Shown here piece after piece: positions 35,096-54,725 of a stretch of DNA of 64,000 nt. Made by a program: the position numbers and the translations under genes. Position 1 is the stretch's first letter, and each line of letters opens with the position of its first letter. The stretch comes from Zingiber officinale (Eukaryota; Streptophyta; Magnoliopsida; Zingiberales; Zingiberaceae): positions 129,008,532 to 129,072,531 of the forward strand of contig NC_055996.1 in assembly GCF_018446385.1 (NCBI RefSeq), in the 5' to 3' direction. Below the pieces are notes generated by a model. The model saw nothing but the letters and a program-made list of their open reading frames with translations. It was not told where the DNA came from and made no database searches.

Positions 35096-38000
35096 GCAGG
35101 AGAAAGACTTACATATAAGAGAAAGGAGAAGTTGCAGGCAGATGAGAGAGAAAAAAAATAAATCAATTTTGACCGTGTCAGATCATCCATGTTAGATGTC
35201 GTCCACTGTTATACAAGGTATGTTGTGCAGGATATCATTATTATTGTTATATATATAAAAATGTTGTCGGACTCTCCGACTCCCCATGCATGACTTTGTC
35301 TATGATTTCATCTGTGATTGACTCATATTTTTGGGCACTCAGATCATTTTTGAATATTTCGCTCCGCACACTCAGTCGAGCATAAAAATCAAACAAAAAA
35401 ATATGCACAATATATAAATATAATATTAGTATAGGCTGTGTAGTTGTAGTAAAAATAAAATTACGTTTAACTCGGGTGTCTCTTATCGTCTATTCCTAAA
35501 TTATATGAATAGAGATAATTACAAAATCAATTTAGAGTTAATCGTCAGATGGTTAAGAATGAGAGGAGAGTATAGATTGTGTCGTTGAATCATGTCAAGT
35601 AATTTAAATTAGTGTTCTTCACGGAATTATTATGAAGTACTTGAATTTTAAATTTAAAATGGTCAATTTATTAATTAGTTGAAAGGGGAAATCAGCAAGA
35701 TCTTTAAAATTTTGAAACTCTTGATTTATATGGATTAAAAATGCCACGAGTGGAGATCATGACGTCCTAACATGGAATAAAAAATTCCACCAAATTATGG
35801 AATAAAATCCCACAAGACAAATGGTGGACTAGAATCAAAAAATAATTTTAAAAAAATGTTAAAAAGAAGAATCTTTTTTATTTCTTCTTATTTTTTTTTA
35901 TAAAAAGATAAATTTAAGCATTCTATCATCAAAATGGAATGTTAAAGCTAATTAACAGCTATAGAATATATTAAAAAAATATTGATTTATACTCATTTAA
36001 GGAGATAATTGGAGAGAATATTCTCTTACCATCTCTCCATTAAGGCCTTAGTGCAGAGGCCGAATGTTTTAGATTGAGCTTAATTTAATTTATTTAGATG
36101 TTATCAAATTTTTAATTGTCTAAGGTGTGCAAGGCTTAGAAATGAATTAGGAAACATGAGAAAGCAATAAAACTTCATTGTTAATAAGAACTTACTTGAT
36201 ATGGAACTAACCCTATTGTGACACTGTGTTTAGGTAAACAATATTAAAGCGACAAACAATGACTATACCCGCTCATAGTTAATCAACACTTCTCCGCAAG
36301 GATAAATCAATGTGCGATAATAATTTGTGACACTAATCTAGCTATGACTTGTTTCGGTCATCATAATTTGGGTAATCTATTGAATGATTAAAGAGAATAA
36401 CCTCCAACCCTATTTGGAGTGGATCCAACTTGGCTTCCTTCGACCATATTCAGCCAAAGGCGGCTCACCAAACAAATTAATGGAATGAATGTTGAGCATG
36501 ATACCTATTCAATTAAATTCTCTAAACCATATCAATTAACATATAGATCTCTAAAAAATATCACTAAATAATTAAATTGTATAATATGAAAGTTAATACT
36601 TTGTTATTATTATATATATAAATACATAAATGATATTTTGAAAAAAAAATAAAAAATAAAAAATAAAATTCTTCCTCAGGTAATCTTAAATTTTACACTA
36701 TAATTATATTTGAATATCTCATGATGCACCTTCGCAATATTTATTGAATGAAGTAGTACAATTCAAATTGAATTGTGACACTATTAATTTCCTCTCTAAT
36801 TATAACACATGACAAATTAAGTCACTAGTCAACTAATTAACATGGAATTGATTGAGACAAACTTCTATAAAATTAATGAACTAAGTGTTAAAACACTAGT
36901 CGAGGTGCATGCGCAATTAATTAGTTTTATAATCGGTACATTAGCTGTTAAAAACCAGCACAAGATGATCGAAATTATCAAATTAAAATTCTCATTAATT
37001 TAATGGGAAAACCCATATTTAACAATTAAATTAAGAGAAGTGGTTGGGTTTTCTTTAATCTCAGGAGACAAAATTAAGAGCTGTGTTGGTAAGCTACCAA
37101 GTTAGATCACACATAAAACACACCTCAACAAATATCAGTTTCCAGCAGACTGATTTTGTCATATTTTACTATCTTGCTAAACTTGTTTTTTTTTTTTTTT
37201 ATCTTCCAAAATTAATTAATTATTGTTCTAATTAATTAGAGCCCCTTGATACCAAAACTAAACTTGAGAAGATTGCATACAGTTCTATTCGAATTCCCAA
37301 GAAGCCAAACTGAATATTTAGGACATCTTTAATAGTGCTTTTTTTTTAAAAAAAAAAAATATCATATCAAAAATCTAAAAATATATTACTCTTTTCTCTA
37401 TCCAAAAATCTTCATATAACCTTTTTCTTCGTTTCATAAACTTTTTAAAAAATCTTGCGGTGGAGAAAGTTTTGTGAAGAGAAGAAAGGCAAAAGGCATG
37501 TATGATTATTGATTAATTATTGAGTGTTGAAGTCAAGAGCTTTAATTTCTTTTTCCTAAAGTAGGTAGAGGAGATTAGCTGTCGGGTGTATTTGATATGA
37601 GAAAGGATTGCAAAAAGGAAGGGAAAAAGAAAAACAAAAAACAAAAAGGGATAACAACAGGGACATTCAAATTTTAAAATTATTTATAATTTTTAACATA
37701 AAAAATATTTATTATATTTCTTTTTTTTTTTAAAGTATTCGGCTAAATGTGTAAATTGTACCCAACCAAATCACAGTATTTGTACATACAATTCGGTTCA
37801 TTTGATTCAAAATTAATTTTGTATAGATTTTGTTTGATTAATGGATTTATTTAAAAATAAATAAATTAATTAATTCGATTTCGATTTTTAATCTCATCCT
37901 TAACGTTGGATAGGCAAAGCCTTCCTTTCAATCATTTAGGTATAAATTTACTTGGCTGAAAAATCAGGGTGGCCCAACCCAATTTCAACAATAATATTTG

Positions 38001-38103
38001 AGACCCAAGGAAATGGGTTGAGGGAGGCTTGTCGTTAAATTAATTATATATGTAACTTAATGTGTCGATAGTAAAGCGGATCTAATTTTTAATTTCCGTT
38101 TTA

Positions 38104-38106
<3 letters not shown>
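35096..38106. other. AT-rich intergenic region, nothing recognised
   Basis: No coding exon, RNA gene or clear mobile element was found on either strand. Poly-T and poly-A runs occur near 37188-37200 and 37341-37359. Confidence 0.45.

Positions 38107-38167
<61 letters not shown>
38107..38167. repeat. (TA)n microsatellite
   Basis: About 30 uninterrupted TA units. Immediately downstream, 38180-38400 resembles the start of the 0.5-kb repeats at 3448 and 5416. Confidence 0.97.
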
Positions 38168-38170
<3 letters not shown>

Positions 38171-39283
38171 GATGGTTATCAATAATCTACTAAATCATGT
38201 TTATTAATAAAACCTTTATTAATATATTAAATAAATAAAATAACTTTCAAAATGGATAAAGTACTATTAAATTTAATAAAATGTATAAATTTTAAACAAT
38301 CAAACGAGTTTAATTTGAAAGATCAATAACACCTAAATTAAATTTAAGTTAAAAAATCAAAACAATATTATTTCAAGATTCATTTTAAATTCTATTGGGC
38401 TAAGGGCTTAGTGACTTTACTACAAATCTCCTCTCATTTGGGCTTGTTTACAATTCCACCTGGGCTCATTTACAATCCTACGTAATCATAATTGCAGTTT
38501 TCAGGATGCAACCACAAAATAAATTTTAATATTTTTTTGATTTTAAAATTACAATATGATTTATTTGTTTCAGGCCTTTTCATTCAATATTCAATTGAAC
38601 TGTGTGGTAGGCTAATGGTCACTTTTGCTTTAATTCGTGGGAGAGCATTTTAAAATATTATTTTTAAAAAATTATGTTCATCTTAAGACATTTAAATGGG
38701 AAAGATTTTATTTTATAGGAGATTGTTCTCCCATCAATTCGGCTCCTATTTTCATATGATAATCAATTCGGTTATCCTGAAGACTAATTTCATTTCTTTA
38801 ATACTCACCATCTAAGTATAGATTTTAATTAAAAAAAATGAAATCAAATGAGAGAAAAAAAGTAATTTTCAAAATTTTAAATCAGCGATTGCTCTACGTG
38901 TAATGCACGAGCGAAAGCGGTTGCTCGAAGTAAGTAAGAAAGAGAAGGGTGACGAATCGCATTCGCCTTTCCAGATAAGATAGTGACTAATTTAATTTTC
39001 AAAATTAATAGTTTTAAAAATTGGGTGGAAGAAATAAGTTGTCTTTCAAAATGGATAAAAAGAAGAAAAAAAATGCGTGGATCAATTTATTTTTAAAAAA
39101 TAGTAAAAAAGTTTATTCTTTATCTTTTAATTTTTTTAATTCTTTTTATTTAAACCCACCGGTTTCGAGTCGACTCGAGATCTTTTGCTCGTGCGACCTG
39201 CGGTGCGAATTCGAAATATCCCAAGACGCTCGCTTCTTCTGCTCGGCTCGGAAGGCCAAAGCCGTCGGCCGGAGCCATCGCCC
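38168..39283. other. Spacer and PFP-beta upstream region
   Basis: AT-rich until about 39150, then abruptly GC-rich across the presumed leader (GTCGACTCGAG to CCGGAGCCATCGCCC). The long frame starting at 39021 is not used; it overlaps exon 1 out of frame. Confidence 0.45.
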
Positions 39284-45445
<6,162 letters not shown>

Positions 45446-47380
45446 TTGTCTGAAGCTGCCTTTGAAATTAATGTTAACCCCAAGAGTGGGGAACACAAAC
45501 AAGGTATTTCTCATGCATTTCTCCTTGTCCTAGAAACAAAAGGTGAACACAATTTTTGTGCTTGAGATTTTCTTTGCCGACAAATGCAACAGGTGATAGC
45601 TACGTGAAACTTGAGATCTTTGAGAAAGCATTTCCATCGTACCCTCCAATTGTCGTTGACATATAGCTTGAGCAGAAGGCAATAACAGTTGACCTTTTCC
45701 TACCTAACATGGTCAGACTAATTGGGTCAAACAGTTTGTGTCAAATCATGCCATCTACTTCATTGCATGTTTTGCCAATTCAACCAGCCCTGTTCCTTCT
45801 GTAGATCTTGTGTTTTCTGTTTTTCCTTTTTTAATTTGCTTGATATTTAGTTATCGTTGTATCTTGTGTCTTTTTGAGATACCATTGTTGATCATTCTAG
45901 CTTTCTTGTGTCCAAAAATATTTTTTTTTATGCTGATTGTGACACCTTGTATGTTATTTTTCATAGCCCAAGATCATCTTGCAGATCACTCTGTGTCATA
46001 AAATTTTAAATCTAAATACTCCTAAACAGTTTATAATACCTACCCTCCATGTCAATTCTTTTATAGCATAAGTTGAATTAAATCTTGTGTTAAAATTACT
46101 AATCTATTTCATGTGTTACATTCTCAGTTGACCATGTCGAATTGTTTTTTTTTGTAAATGAAAATTGCAATGATGACCAAATCACAACTAGGTCAAATTA
46201 GCAATGGAGCAGTTACGGACAAAATTTAGTTGCCTTTTTGTTGGAAGATATATATTGAAAATATATAAATATACTACTGTGCTTTGGATATATAACTACA
46301 ATGGTCATCTGCCTATAATCTTGATTATTTCATAATCTATGTCTGATATCACAATGCCATTATCCAAAATTGTTGAATTGGATATTTAAAAGCCTAAGGT
46401 AATAGACCCTGTCAAAAATGCTCATGTTTTATATAGATAGCCTGTTACCTCATGGCTTTAAATATTTGATTCAAAATTTATAATGTCATCTTAATTACTG
46501 TTGATAGTGTAATAAAACAGTTTGAATTCTGAAGAATTGTTATTTTATCAGATATAATTATGAAATAGTCAAGATTATAGCTGACGACTATTGCATTTAT
46601 AATTGTTATGGAATGGAATAAAATGTATTTAAGATTTTACTGAATTTATTTGTTTGTCTTATACTAAAGTCAAGAATAAACGACTTTTTGTGTCCTTTTC
46701 GCCTGTCTCAGAAACAGGTCGCAGGTGTCACTGATAAAAGTATGCTTCACTCTTTAATTTTCTATGATTTTCAAATCTCATCCCTGGAGATTTCAATTCA
46801 TACCACACATTTTTCTTTCTTTTTTTTCTTTTTCTTTTTATTCGTTTTCAAAGTTTTTTAATTTTACAGTTTACCCTAAAATTTTCTAATATTGACTCAT
46901 GCTAAATAAATGTGTATAAAACACGGATGGATTTCTGCTACATAATCTATTGAGTATTTTTTTTAAAAAATATAGTTCATGATTAATTTAAATATCCTTT
47001 TCTCTATTTTTTTTAATATGAAAATTTTCTAAAAACAGAGCTCTGGTGTCGGTTATGAAAAGCTGGATAACAGAGCATGTTTTCATTCTCAACCTTGCCA
47101 TGCCTTTCATTTTACCCGTTTGCCCTTAATTGTTCAAATATTCTCAATGCAGCCCTCCTTAATTCGTCGGCCAAGAAGTTTCCATTTCCCATGGCCCAAC
47201 ACAGACGCACCACTTGACATCCCTTGACGCCGTCATTTCATTCAAACCGCGTTGATGTCCCTGAACTACGTCCCCTTTTCCCACACCAAATCCGCTTAAC
47301 AACCACCACCCTTTCTCACCCACCTCCTCACGGCTCACTCCTCCCTTCCTCTCTCTCTTTCTCTCTCTCTCTCTTCATCC
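45446..47380. other. PFP-beta 3' region, spacer and formin upstream region
   Basis: 45446-45660 is probably 3' UTR, perhaps with a small intron (GTATTTCTC at about 45504 to AACAG at about 45593). AT-rich spacer follows. From about 47150 the sequence becomes C-rich and leads to the formin, with a CT microsatellite at 47348-47375 just before its ATG, as is common in plant core promoters and leaders. Confidence 0.5.
47348..47375. repeat. CT microsatellite before formin start
   Basis: TCCTCTCTCTCTTTCTCTCT tract ending a few bases before the start codon. It probably lies in the 5' UTR. Confidence 0.9.
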
Positions 47381-50300
47381 ATGGCCGCTAGACGTATCCC
47401 TTCTTCCCTCCTCCTCTTCCTCCTCTCCCTCATCTCTGCCGCGACCTCAGCCGCCCAGGCGCCGTCGACGAGGAACATCCAGGTGCAATTCCCCTCCTTC
47501 CCCGCCCCCGCCTTCCAAATCCCCCCTCCTCCGCCGCCGGCGCAGGCTCCGGCCCCGGCTTCGACTCCCCCGCTGCCACAATCCAGCACTTCCAGAGTGA
47601 GGGTCGCCGTCGCCATCACCGCCTCCAGCAGCATCGCCCTCTGCGCTCTTCTTTTTGCGGGCTTCTTCTTCCTCGCCCAGCGCCTCCAGGTCAGAGTCGG
47701 CGATGGCGCCCTCCCCGAGCGCTCAGATTCGGCACCTAAGGGTCAGACCGCGTCGGGCGGAATTGTTGACGAGAATGGGCTGGACGCCATCTACTGGCGC
47801 GAGTTCAACGAGAAGAGGTGCCCCTTCTGCCATAACGAGTTGGATGCCTCTGAAGTCCGGGAACAAGGCGATAGTGGCGGTGGCGGTGGCGGTGGGGATG
47901 CTGATGGATCGTCCCCGGAAAATCCGGGGAGGGTACAAGAAAGGCCGTTGCTTCCCGCCGGCAGCATCAGCTCATCGCAGTCGTTTTCTTCGGAGCAGAG
48001 CACGCCGTCTGTGTTCTCCTTTGCCGCCGTCCGAACCGCTGGGAGCGCGAAGCATATGGGTGTTTCCCGCCAGGAATCAGCCACTCGGTCAGCGGGAAGA
48101 TCGAATTCGGAGTCTTCGTTATCATCGGCAGCGCTACCGCCTCCGTCTCTTCCTCCCCATCGACCGACGATGACATCAATCGCGGCCTCTGTGCCCCTGC
48201 CAGCTTCGGAATCAAACGCGCCTCCACCTCGACAACCACCGGCGACGACCAAATCGAGCGCGGCCCCTCCAGCACCTCCTCCCCCACCGGTCGCGAAATC
48301 AATTCCCGCGGGCCCACCTCCACCACCTCCTCCTCCAGGGAAAACCCCACCCGCAGCTCCATCACGCCCTCCATTGCCTCCGCCGGCCCCACCAACCGGC
48401 GGCGGCCGTACAGCCATCGGCCCCTCAGCGATGCCGCCGCAGTCGTCGGCCGCGGCGGCGGCGAAGAAGCTGAAACCGCTTCACTGGGACAAGATGAACC
48501 CGGACAACGCCCAACACTCCATGGTCTGGGACAAGATCACGGACGGTTCATTCAGGTAAACACTCGCTCAATGAATGATCAATCATCTGTTTGTCGAAAT
48601 GCCCCACTCAGTTTCCAGTACATTTGTCATACGTACAACCTTGAACAGGAGACCTCACTTTAGGTACAACAAACCACCAACTTACGATTGATTTAGGAGA
48701 ACAAATCTGGATCAGGAAAAATTTCATGTCTCAACAACCTACAATTACAAACTATGAATTGCTTTCAAAAAAAAAAAAAAAAAGTAAACCAACACGCAAT
48801 GGAAATGATTTACTCTCTTTTAAATCGAAGAATTCAACTGATCGAACAGATCCATCTTTGCCTGTCTGTTTCTTGTTAATTCTCTACAAGTTTGAAGATT
48901 TCATATTGCTTAGCTGACATGGTTTTTGACCTAATCCTCTTAAGACCTGGTGTTAGCGCCAGCGGACAGGAGGCTGATATAACATTAAGAATGTCCTGCT
49001 TGTTGCATGATAATGATAATCTTTTCATTATTATTTGGATGTTGAGCTGGTTTAGTAGAATATTATAATCCATAAGATTGTGCAGGGACAAGTTGTGTTT
49101 CTTGCGTACTTAAATTACATGTACCAGTCTGGTGCATGTGTAGATTGAGAGAGTTGAAAACTTGAAGTGCATTCAATATTTATATGAACTGCTTGTGTGA
49201 TTGGAGATTGCATTTTGTTTAGTCAAGACTTGCCGTTTTTCTAAAGTCGAATGGGAACCAAGTCAATTCCCTCGACTGAGTCGATGTGTTCATCTAAGTC
49301 AACGATTAAATTTCTAACTCTTCTCGTTAATGTTCGACTTAGAAAAAGTGTTTAATTTCTTTGTACCCGTAACAGCACTGTTACATTGATATATGTTTTT
49401 TTTTTTTTTACTCTGTTACAGATTCGATGAGGACATATTGGAAGTCCTGTTTGGCACGATGGCCACCAACCGGAAGTCCCCCGCCGGCGGTAAAGCTGGC
49501 GGTGCTTCCGGCAATTCCGGCCCCAGCACGCAGACAACCGTGATCTCCTTTCTGGACCCGCGCAGGTCGCAGAACATCGCTATCGTCCTCCGCTCACTGT
49601 CCCTGAGCCGCTCGGACATCCTCGACGCCCTCGTCGAGGGCCGCGGCCTCCCCGTTGAAGTCCTCGAGCGCCTCACCAAGGTAGCCCCTACCGAGGAGGA
49701 GGCGGCGTTGATCCGTAGCTACGACGGCAACCCCGGCAAGCTCACTGAAGCGGATTCCTTCCTCTTCCACATCCTCCGCGCTGTCCCCTCCCCGTTCGCC
49801 CGCTTCAACGCCATGCTCTTCCGGGCCAACTACGAGCACGAGGTGGCGCAGCTGCGGCAGTCGCTCCAGACGATGGAGGCGGCGTGCAAGGAAATGAAGA
49901 CCCGCGGCCTTTTGCTCAAGCTACTGGAAGCGGTCCTCAAAGCCGGCAACCTCATGAACGCCGGCACGGCCCGTGGCAACGCCCAGGCCTTCAACCTCTC
50001 CGCCCTCTGCAAGCTCTCCGACGTGAAGAGCGCCGACGGGAGCACGACGCTGCTGCAGTTCGTGGTGGAGGAGGTCGTCCGGTCGGAGGGCAAGCGGCTT
50101 GTTGTCAAACGCAACCATAGCTTCGGCCCGACGACCCTGGACCGCACCACGAGCCACAGCGGCGCCTCCGGAACGAGGGAGGAAAGGGAGAAGGAGTACA
50201 TCAAGCTGGGCTTGCCCATCGTCGGGGGGATCAGCGACGAGTTCTCCAGCGTCAAGAAGGCGGCCAGCATCGACCCCGACGCCCTCGCAGGTACCTGCTC

Positions 50301-50727
50301 CTCTCTAACCGCCCGCCTGGCTGAGATTCAGCAGTTCCTGGGCACGTGCGGCAACGACGGGTTCACGAGGGAGATGCGGGAGTTCGCGGCGGCGGCGGCG
50401 GAGGATCTGCGGGCGGCGAGAGCAGAGCAGGGGCGGGTGATGGAGCTGGTGAGGGGCGTCACGGACTACTACCAGCCGGGATCCTCCAGGGCGAAGGGAA
50501 GCCACCCGATGCTGCTGTTCGTCATCGTGAGAGACTTCTTGAACATGGTCGACAAGACCTGCGTCGACATCGCCCGCAACCTGCAGACGAAGAAGAAGCC
50601 GCAGCAGGCGGAAGCGTCGGGGAGTCAAAGGAAACCAGTGGCGCGGTTTCCCTGCTTGCCGCCGAACTTCTTGTCGGAAAATCCCAAGTCGGAATCGAGC
50701 AGCGACGACGATGAGGCCGGATCGTGA
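47381..50727 (+). CDS. Class I formin (FH1-FH2 actin nucleator, membrane-anchored)
   Basis: Nucleates and elongates actin filaments from the plasma membrane or endomembranes. Two exons (47381-48555 and 49422-50727) with a phase-2 GT-AG intron give 826 residues. Order: signal peptide 1-24; Pro-rich outer segment about 37-68 (PSFPAPAFQIPPPPPPAQAP), the class I wall-facing stretch; transmembrane helix about 74-100; a Ser-rich linker with an RCPFCHNE CxxC motif near 145; FH1 polyproline about 260-355; and the FH2 domain from LKPLHWDKM (about 366) to roughly 790, including the lasso Trp, KAGNLMNAGTARGNAQAF and LLQFVVEEV. The tail is acidic (SESSSDDDEAG). The single intron falls early in FH2. The GC content is high throughout, typical of monocot genes. 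Which of the many plant FH paralogues it is cannot be settled here. Confidence 0.97.
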
Positions 50728-51114
50728 CAGGGGATCGAGACAACGATCACAAGGACAAAGGCCTGTTAAGCATTCGATTATTGGCAGCATTGATTCTTTT
50801 TTTAGAGAAATTTTTAAATTCGTCTCGAATGTTGTTCATGCAAATTAATGCCGTGATTAAAATATAAATTTTGTACATTTGTACATCAATTCCCAATATG
50901 ATTAAAACGAACTTGTGATGGATTGTCCTCAGAATTTATTTGTGGTTTTTGATTTATTTGATACGCGGGATGAGTCGGTCACGTAAAAAAAATCATTTTT
51001 TTTTTTGGAAAATTTGTATGCAACGTCTAATGAGTAATAAAATTTTGCATCCAATCCTATTAATAAAATTTTTTATTTTTACTCTAATCAAATATAATGG
51101 ATACTAATTTATTT
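50728..51114. other. Formin 3' region and AT-rich spacer
   Basis: No gene is seen. AT-rich with T-rich runs near 50995-51006. Confidence 0.45.
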
Positions 51115-51640
51115 AGTTATCTTAAATATTTTTAGTTATAAAAAATTAAAAAATAAATATAATTCTTCTTAAATTCAACATATTAAATTAATTTAGTATA
51201 TTTTCTATCAAATTTAACAGGACTATTTTTCCATCTCAATTGAATGAAATTATATTCATTTTTAGATTTTTTATATTAAAAAAATATGAGGGGCAATTTT
51301 GATAGAAAATATACTTTATTCTAATTTAAAGTGTTGAATTTAAGAGTTATTATACCCATTTTTTGATTTTTTGTACCTAAAAAATCTGAAGGACAATTAG
51401 AAAATATATACCTAAAAAGCCATACTCAATTTAATAGAAAATATATACGATTCTAATTTAAAGTGTTAAATTTAACAGAAATTATACCTATTTTTGGGCA
51501 TTTTGTAACTAAAAAATAAAATATGAAGAACAATTTTGATAGAAAATATACTTGATTCTAATTTAAAATGCTGAATTTAAAAGAAATTATACTCATTTTT
51601 TAACTTTTTGTACTTAAAAAAAATCTGAGGGACAATTAGA
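51115..51640. repeat. Inverted plus tandem repeat of about 100-bp unit
   Basis: Three direct copies start at about 51291, 51429 and 51534, each with GATAGAAAATATAC-like, TTCTAATTTAAA and AAATCTGA-GGACAATT words. A fourth copy at 51115-51222 is inverted (TAGTATATTTTCTATCAAAT). Non-coding. It could be the remains of a fold-back element with internal duplication. Confidence 0.65.
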
Positions 51641-52129
51641 TAATGATATTTGTAGTAAGGAGTTAAAGTAAATAAAATTTTATATACATTAAATGGAAAT
51701 AAAATTTTTTAGAAATGAAGATTACATGCAAAGTTAATTTTGTGATTAGATATTTTTCTTTAATTTACTTTTTTTATATACAATTTACCAACAATAAATA
51801 ATAAAAATAATAAAATTCTATATAAAAAACTTATTAAAGCAAATGGACACTTGGCAAAAATTAAAAGGACGCCTTTATCTTTTAGATTTTTTCCAATGTG
51901 CATTTTAATAACTTTTTTATCAAAAAATATTTTATTCCACTGTATAATTATTCCACTGTGCTTCAATTTTCATTTAGATATTCACAATTACGATGCATTT
52001 TATAGAAATCTTTTCCTAAATAAGATTTGTAATTAAGAGATACTGTACTTTTAGGTCATCCATCATGAGTACTTTTCGATTTACCGACCGGTAGAAAACT
52101 TTTGTGGAGTCGAATTGGTCACCCCAGAT
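51641..52129. other. AT-rich spacer
   Basis: No gene or element recognised. Short frames on both strands look like chance. Confidence 0.4.
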
Positions 52130-54490
52130 TAGGGGTGACAATTTTCCCCATGGGTTCGGGGCCCCGTGGGAAAAACCCGAAACGGGGATAGGTTTGGGGA
52201 GTTAATTTGGGTATGGGTTCGAGTTCGGGTTTAGGGATTTTTAAAATCCTCGAAATTAAATCGGGGTGGGTATGAGTATGCTATCCCATCTCCGAACCCG
52301 CCCCGATTTTAATAATAATAATAATAATAATAATATAAGTGAGATAAAAATAAAATCCCTAATTCCTAAACAGTAAACCTACACCATTCACCCATTTTAC
52401 ATTTCGACGCCGCCATCCCTTCGTCGCGTCAATCTCCGTCGACGCCGCTCCCTTCATTGTGTCGATCTCCGCCGACGTCGCTCCCTTCGACATGGCAATG
52501 CCTTCAGCCTCCCTAGTCTCCCGTCATCGTTGATCACTCCCTACCTCCCGTCCAAGTTTGATCTTTGCTCTAGTTTCCCATCGACGTCGTCAACCTACAC
52601 ATCCTCCGATCCTTGTATATTATCAACACTTGCTCCAGTCGTCAGTGAGGTGAGTCATATTTCAAGTTTTTGTCATCAACACTTGTTAGCCAAAGTCGTT
52701 AGAATCATTGTTCTCACCTCGATGCACATGTTCTTTCAGATGGAAAGGAGAATCTAGCAAGATTTTCCTTCTTTCCATCTTGATCAAGGGTGAAATAAGA
52801 CCTCATTGCTGAATGTTTCACAAATTAAGCAGTTAATGGCTTTGCTTTGTTAGAGGAATCACTATTGCTAATTAAATAATCAATCCATGTTGCTTTGGCA
52901 TAAAAACATGATGTTAATGGTTATGCTAAACTTTATTTATTTAAAATTTTAGTAGCTCAACCACTTTCACAGCTAGGAACGCAAACAAGCGTGGCAACGG
53001 TAGTGAATTAATGATGTCTTTTTTTCTCTTTTACTTGTCTGATAAAAGAAGACAATTAATTAAGGATATATACTCTATGATAGATTAAGATTGTGCTGCT
53101 TTTATAATGATTAAGGATATTAATCAATTAAGAAGACTTTTCTTTAAAAGTATGTTCCTAAAAAAATCTCATCTATAACATTACTTTGTTTTATTAATGT
53201 AGGGATTATGTGAATGAGTAGAATATGATTTTTTGATATTATGATATATCCTTTCAGATGGAAATTAATGATAACGAGGTTGAGGGTACTATGCAAACAA
53301 CTCCAACTGTGGGAAGTGAAGTTCATGCAGCGACTGAATCACATTCGCAAAATGAGAGTGTTCCAATCGAGGCAAACGAAATAACTCTAAATAACACTTT
53401 AGATATTGAAATTTCGGGTACAGATGGTGAAAAGAAAAGAAAATTTAGATCTATTGCATGAGATCATTTCAAGAAAAAATTAATTGAAGGAAAATGGAAA
53501 GCGGTCTGCAATAATTGTAAAAAGACCTTAGGTGGTGAGACTAAGAATGGTACCAAGCATTTACTTGACCACATGAAAACATGCTTGCACAAAAAATAGA
53601 AGACCGTACAACAATCTCTATTGCAGCCAACAAAATCCAATGATGGGACAACGCAACTTGGGACATACCATTTCAACCAAGATCAAGCAAGGGCAGAGCT
53701 TGCAAATATGATTATATTGCATGAGTACCCATTATCTATGGTTGATCATGTTGGCTTTAGAAGATACTCTTATGCATTGCAACCAATATTTAAAGTTGTT
53801 TTCCGGAACACATCAAGACTGACATCATGAAGATATTTGAGTATGAAAGAAATAAAACAATAAAATTATTAGACTCAAATGCTAGTCGGATAGCGTTGAC
53901 AACTGATATGTGGACGACAAGTAATCAAAAAAGAGGATTCATGGCCATCACTTCACACTTCATCGATGTTTCATGGAAATTACAAGGTCGGCTTGTCAGG
54001 TAAATTTTTTTCTCTTTAACTTTATACTTGCATTTACCATTAATAGTGTTACTATTATCATTACAATGTATTATATTGCTTAGATCCTCGCAAATGCACT
54101 TGTTGATTGCCTCTTGGATTGGAACTTGGATCGTAAGTTATCTACTTTAACCGTTGATAATTGCACAACTAATAATGCTATGATTGAGCTTATTCTGGAC
54201 AAGCTTATTCTGGACAAGCTTCCTCCGAGTTCACTTATCTTAGAAGGAAAATTATTTCACATGCGGCGTTGTGCCCATATTTTGAATTTTGTTGTGAGGG
54301 ATGGATTAGAATTAATCAGTGATAGCATTGAAACAATTCGTTATAGTGTCGCATTTTGGACAACAACACCAAAAAGAGATGAAAAATTTATTGAAACAGC
54401 TCGACAATTGAAAGTTCCAAGCACAAAGAAACTAGAACTTGATTGCAAAACACGATGGAACTCTACATATTTAATGCAAGGAGATCAATA
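52130..54490 (+). mobile_element. hAT transposon (RICESLEEPER-like), 5' part, decayed
   Basis: Begins TAGGGGTGACAATTTTC, a typical hAT-type terminus, followed by GGGTTCGGGG-type subterminal sequence. An AAT microsatellite follows at about 52310-52335, then a leader and transposase sequence. The opposite terminus and the C-terminal hATC dimerisation region are not found, so the element is truncated on the right. The gag-only LTR element inserted about 235 bp further on may have nothing to do with that loss. Confidence 0.75.
53258..54490 (+). pseudogene. hAT transposase, BED-finger type, broken
   Basis: Starts MEINDNEVEGTM and continues into a BED zinc finger (WKAVCNNCKKTLGG, then HLLDHMKTCLHKK), LANMIILHEYPLSMVDHVGF, then LTTDMWTTSNQKRGFMAIT, LVDCLLDWNLDRKLSTLTVDN, HMRRCAHILNFVVRDGL and CKTRWNSTYLM, in the order of RICESLEEPER-like transposases. 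In-frame stops lie at 53459-53461 and 53597-53599, there is a frame change between about 53790 and 53827, and a GT-AG intron is likely at 54000-54083. The frame ends at 54489 with no dimerisation domain. It cannot make a transposase. Confidence 0.85.
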
Positions 54491-54725
54491 GCGTTACAAA
54501 TTTTATAAGCAAATAATAACAAAAATAATTGAATCAATCAAAGTAGCACAACAAAAAATATAAATTACTTGAACAGATTCAATAGTAAAGCAATGTGGGC
54601 ATGCAAAGAACTTATCTATAAATTAAGCATGCATGTAGTACATTAACCAAACTAGAAGTATATACATGCACATCAATCTTATTTCTAGTCTTCCCTTTCC
54701 ACAAAGCTTCCGGAGGTGGGGAAAC
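54491..54725. other. Short flank between hAT remnant and LTR element
   Basis: AT-rich, non-coding. It ends with GAAAC (54721-54725), the left target duplication of the next element. Confidence 0.5.

Noticed and set aside
45446-45664. Possible extra coding exons after the PFP-beta stop
   Set aside because: The protein already ends with the usual LELGA tail. The later segment reads as 3' UTR, possibly with an intron.
47791-48417. 208-codon minus-strand Gly-rich frame
   Set aside because: Complement of the formin FH1 polyproline region.
50305-50790. 161-codon minus-strand frame
   Set aside because: Shadow of the formin FH2 exon.
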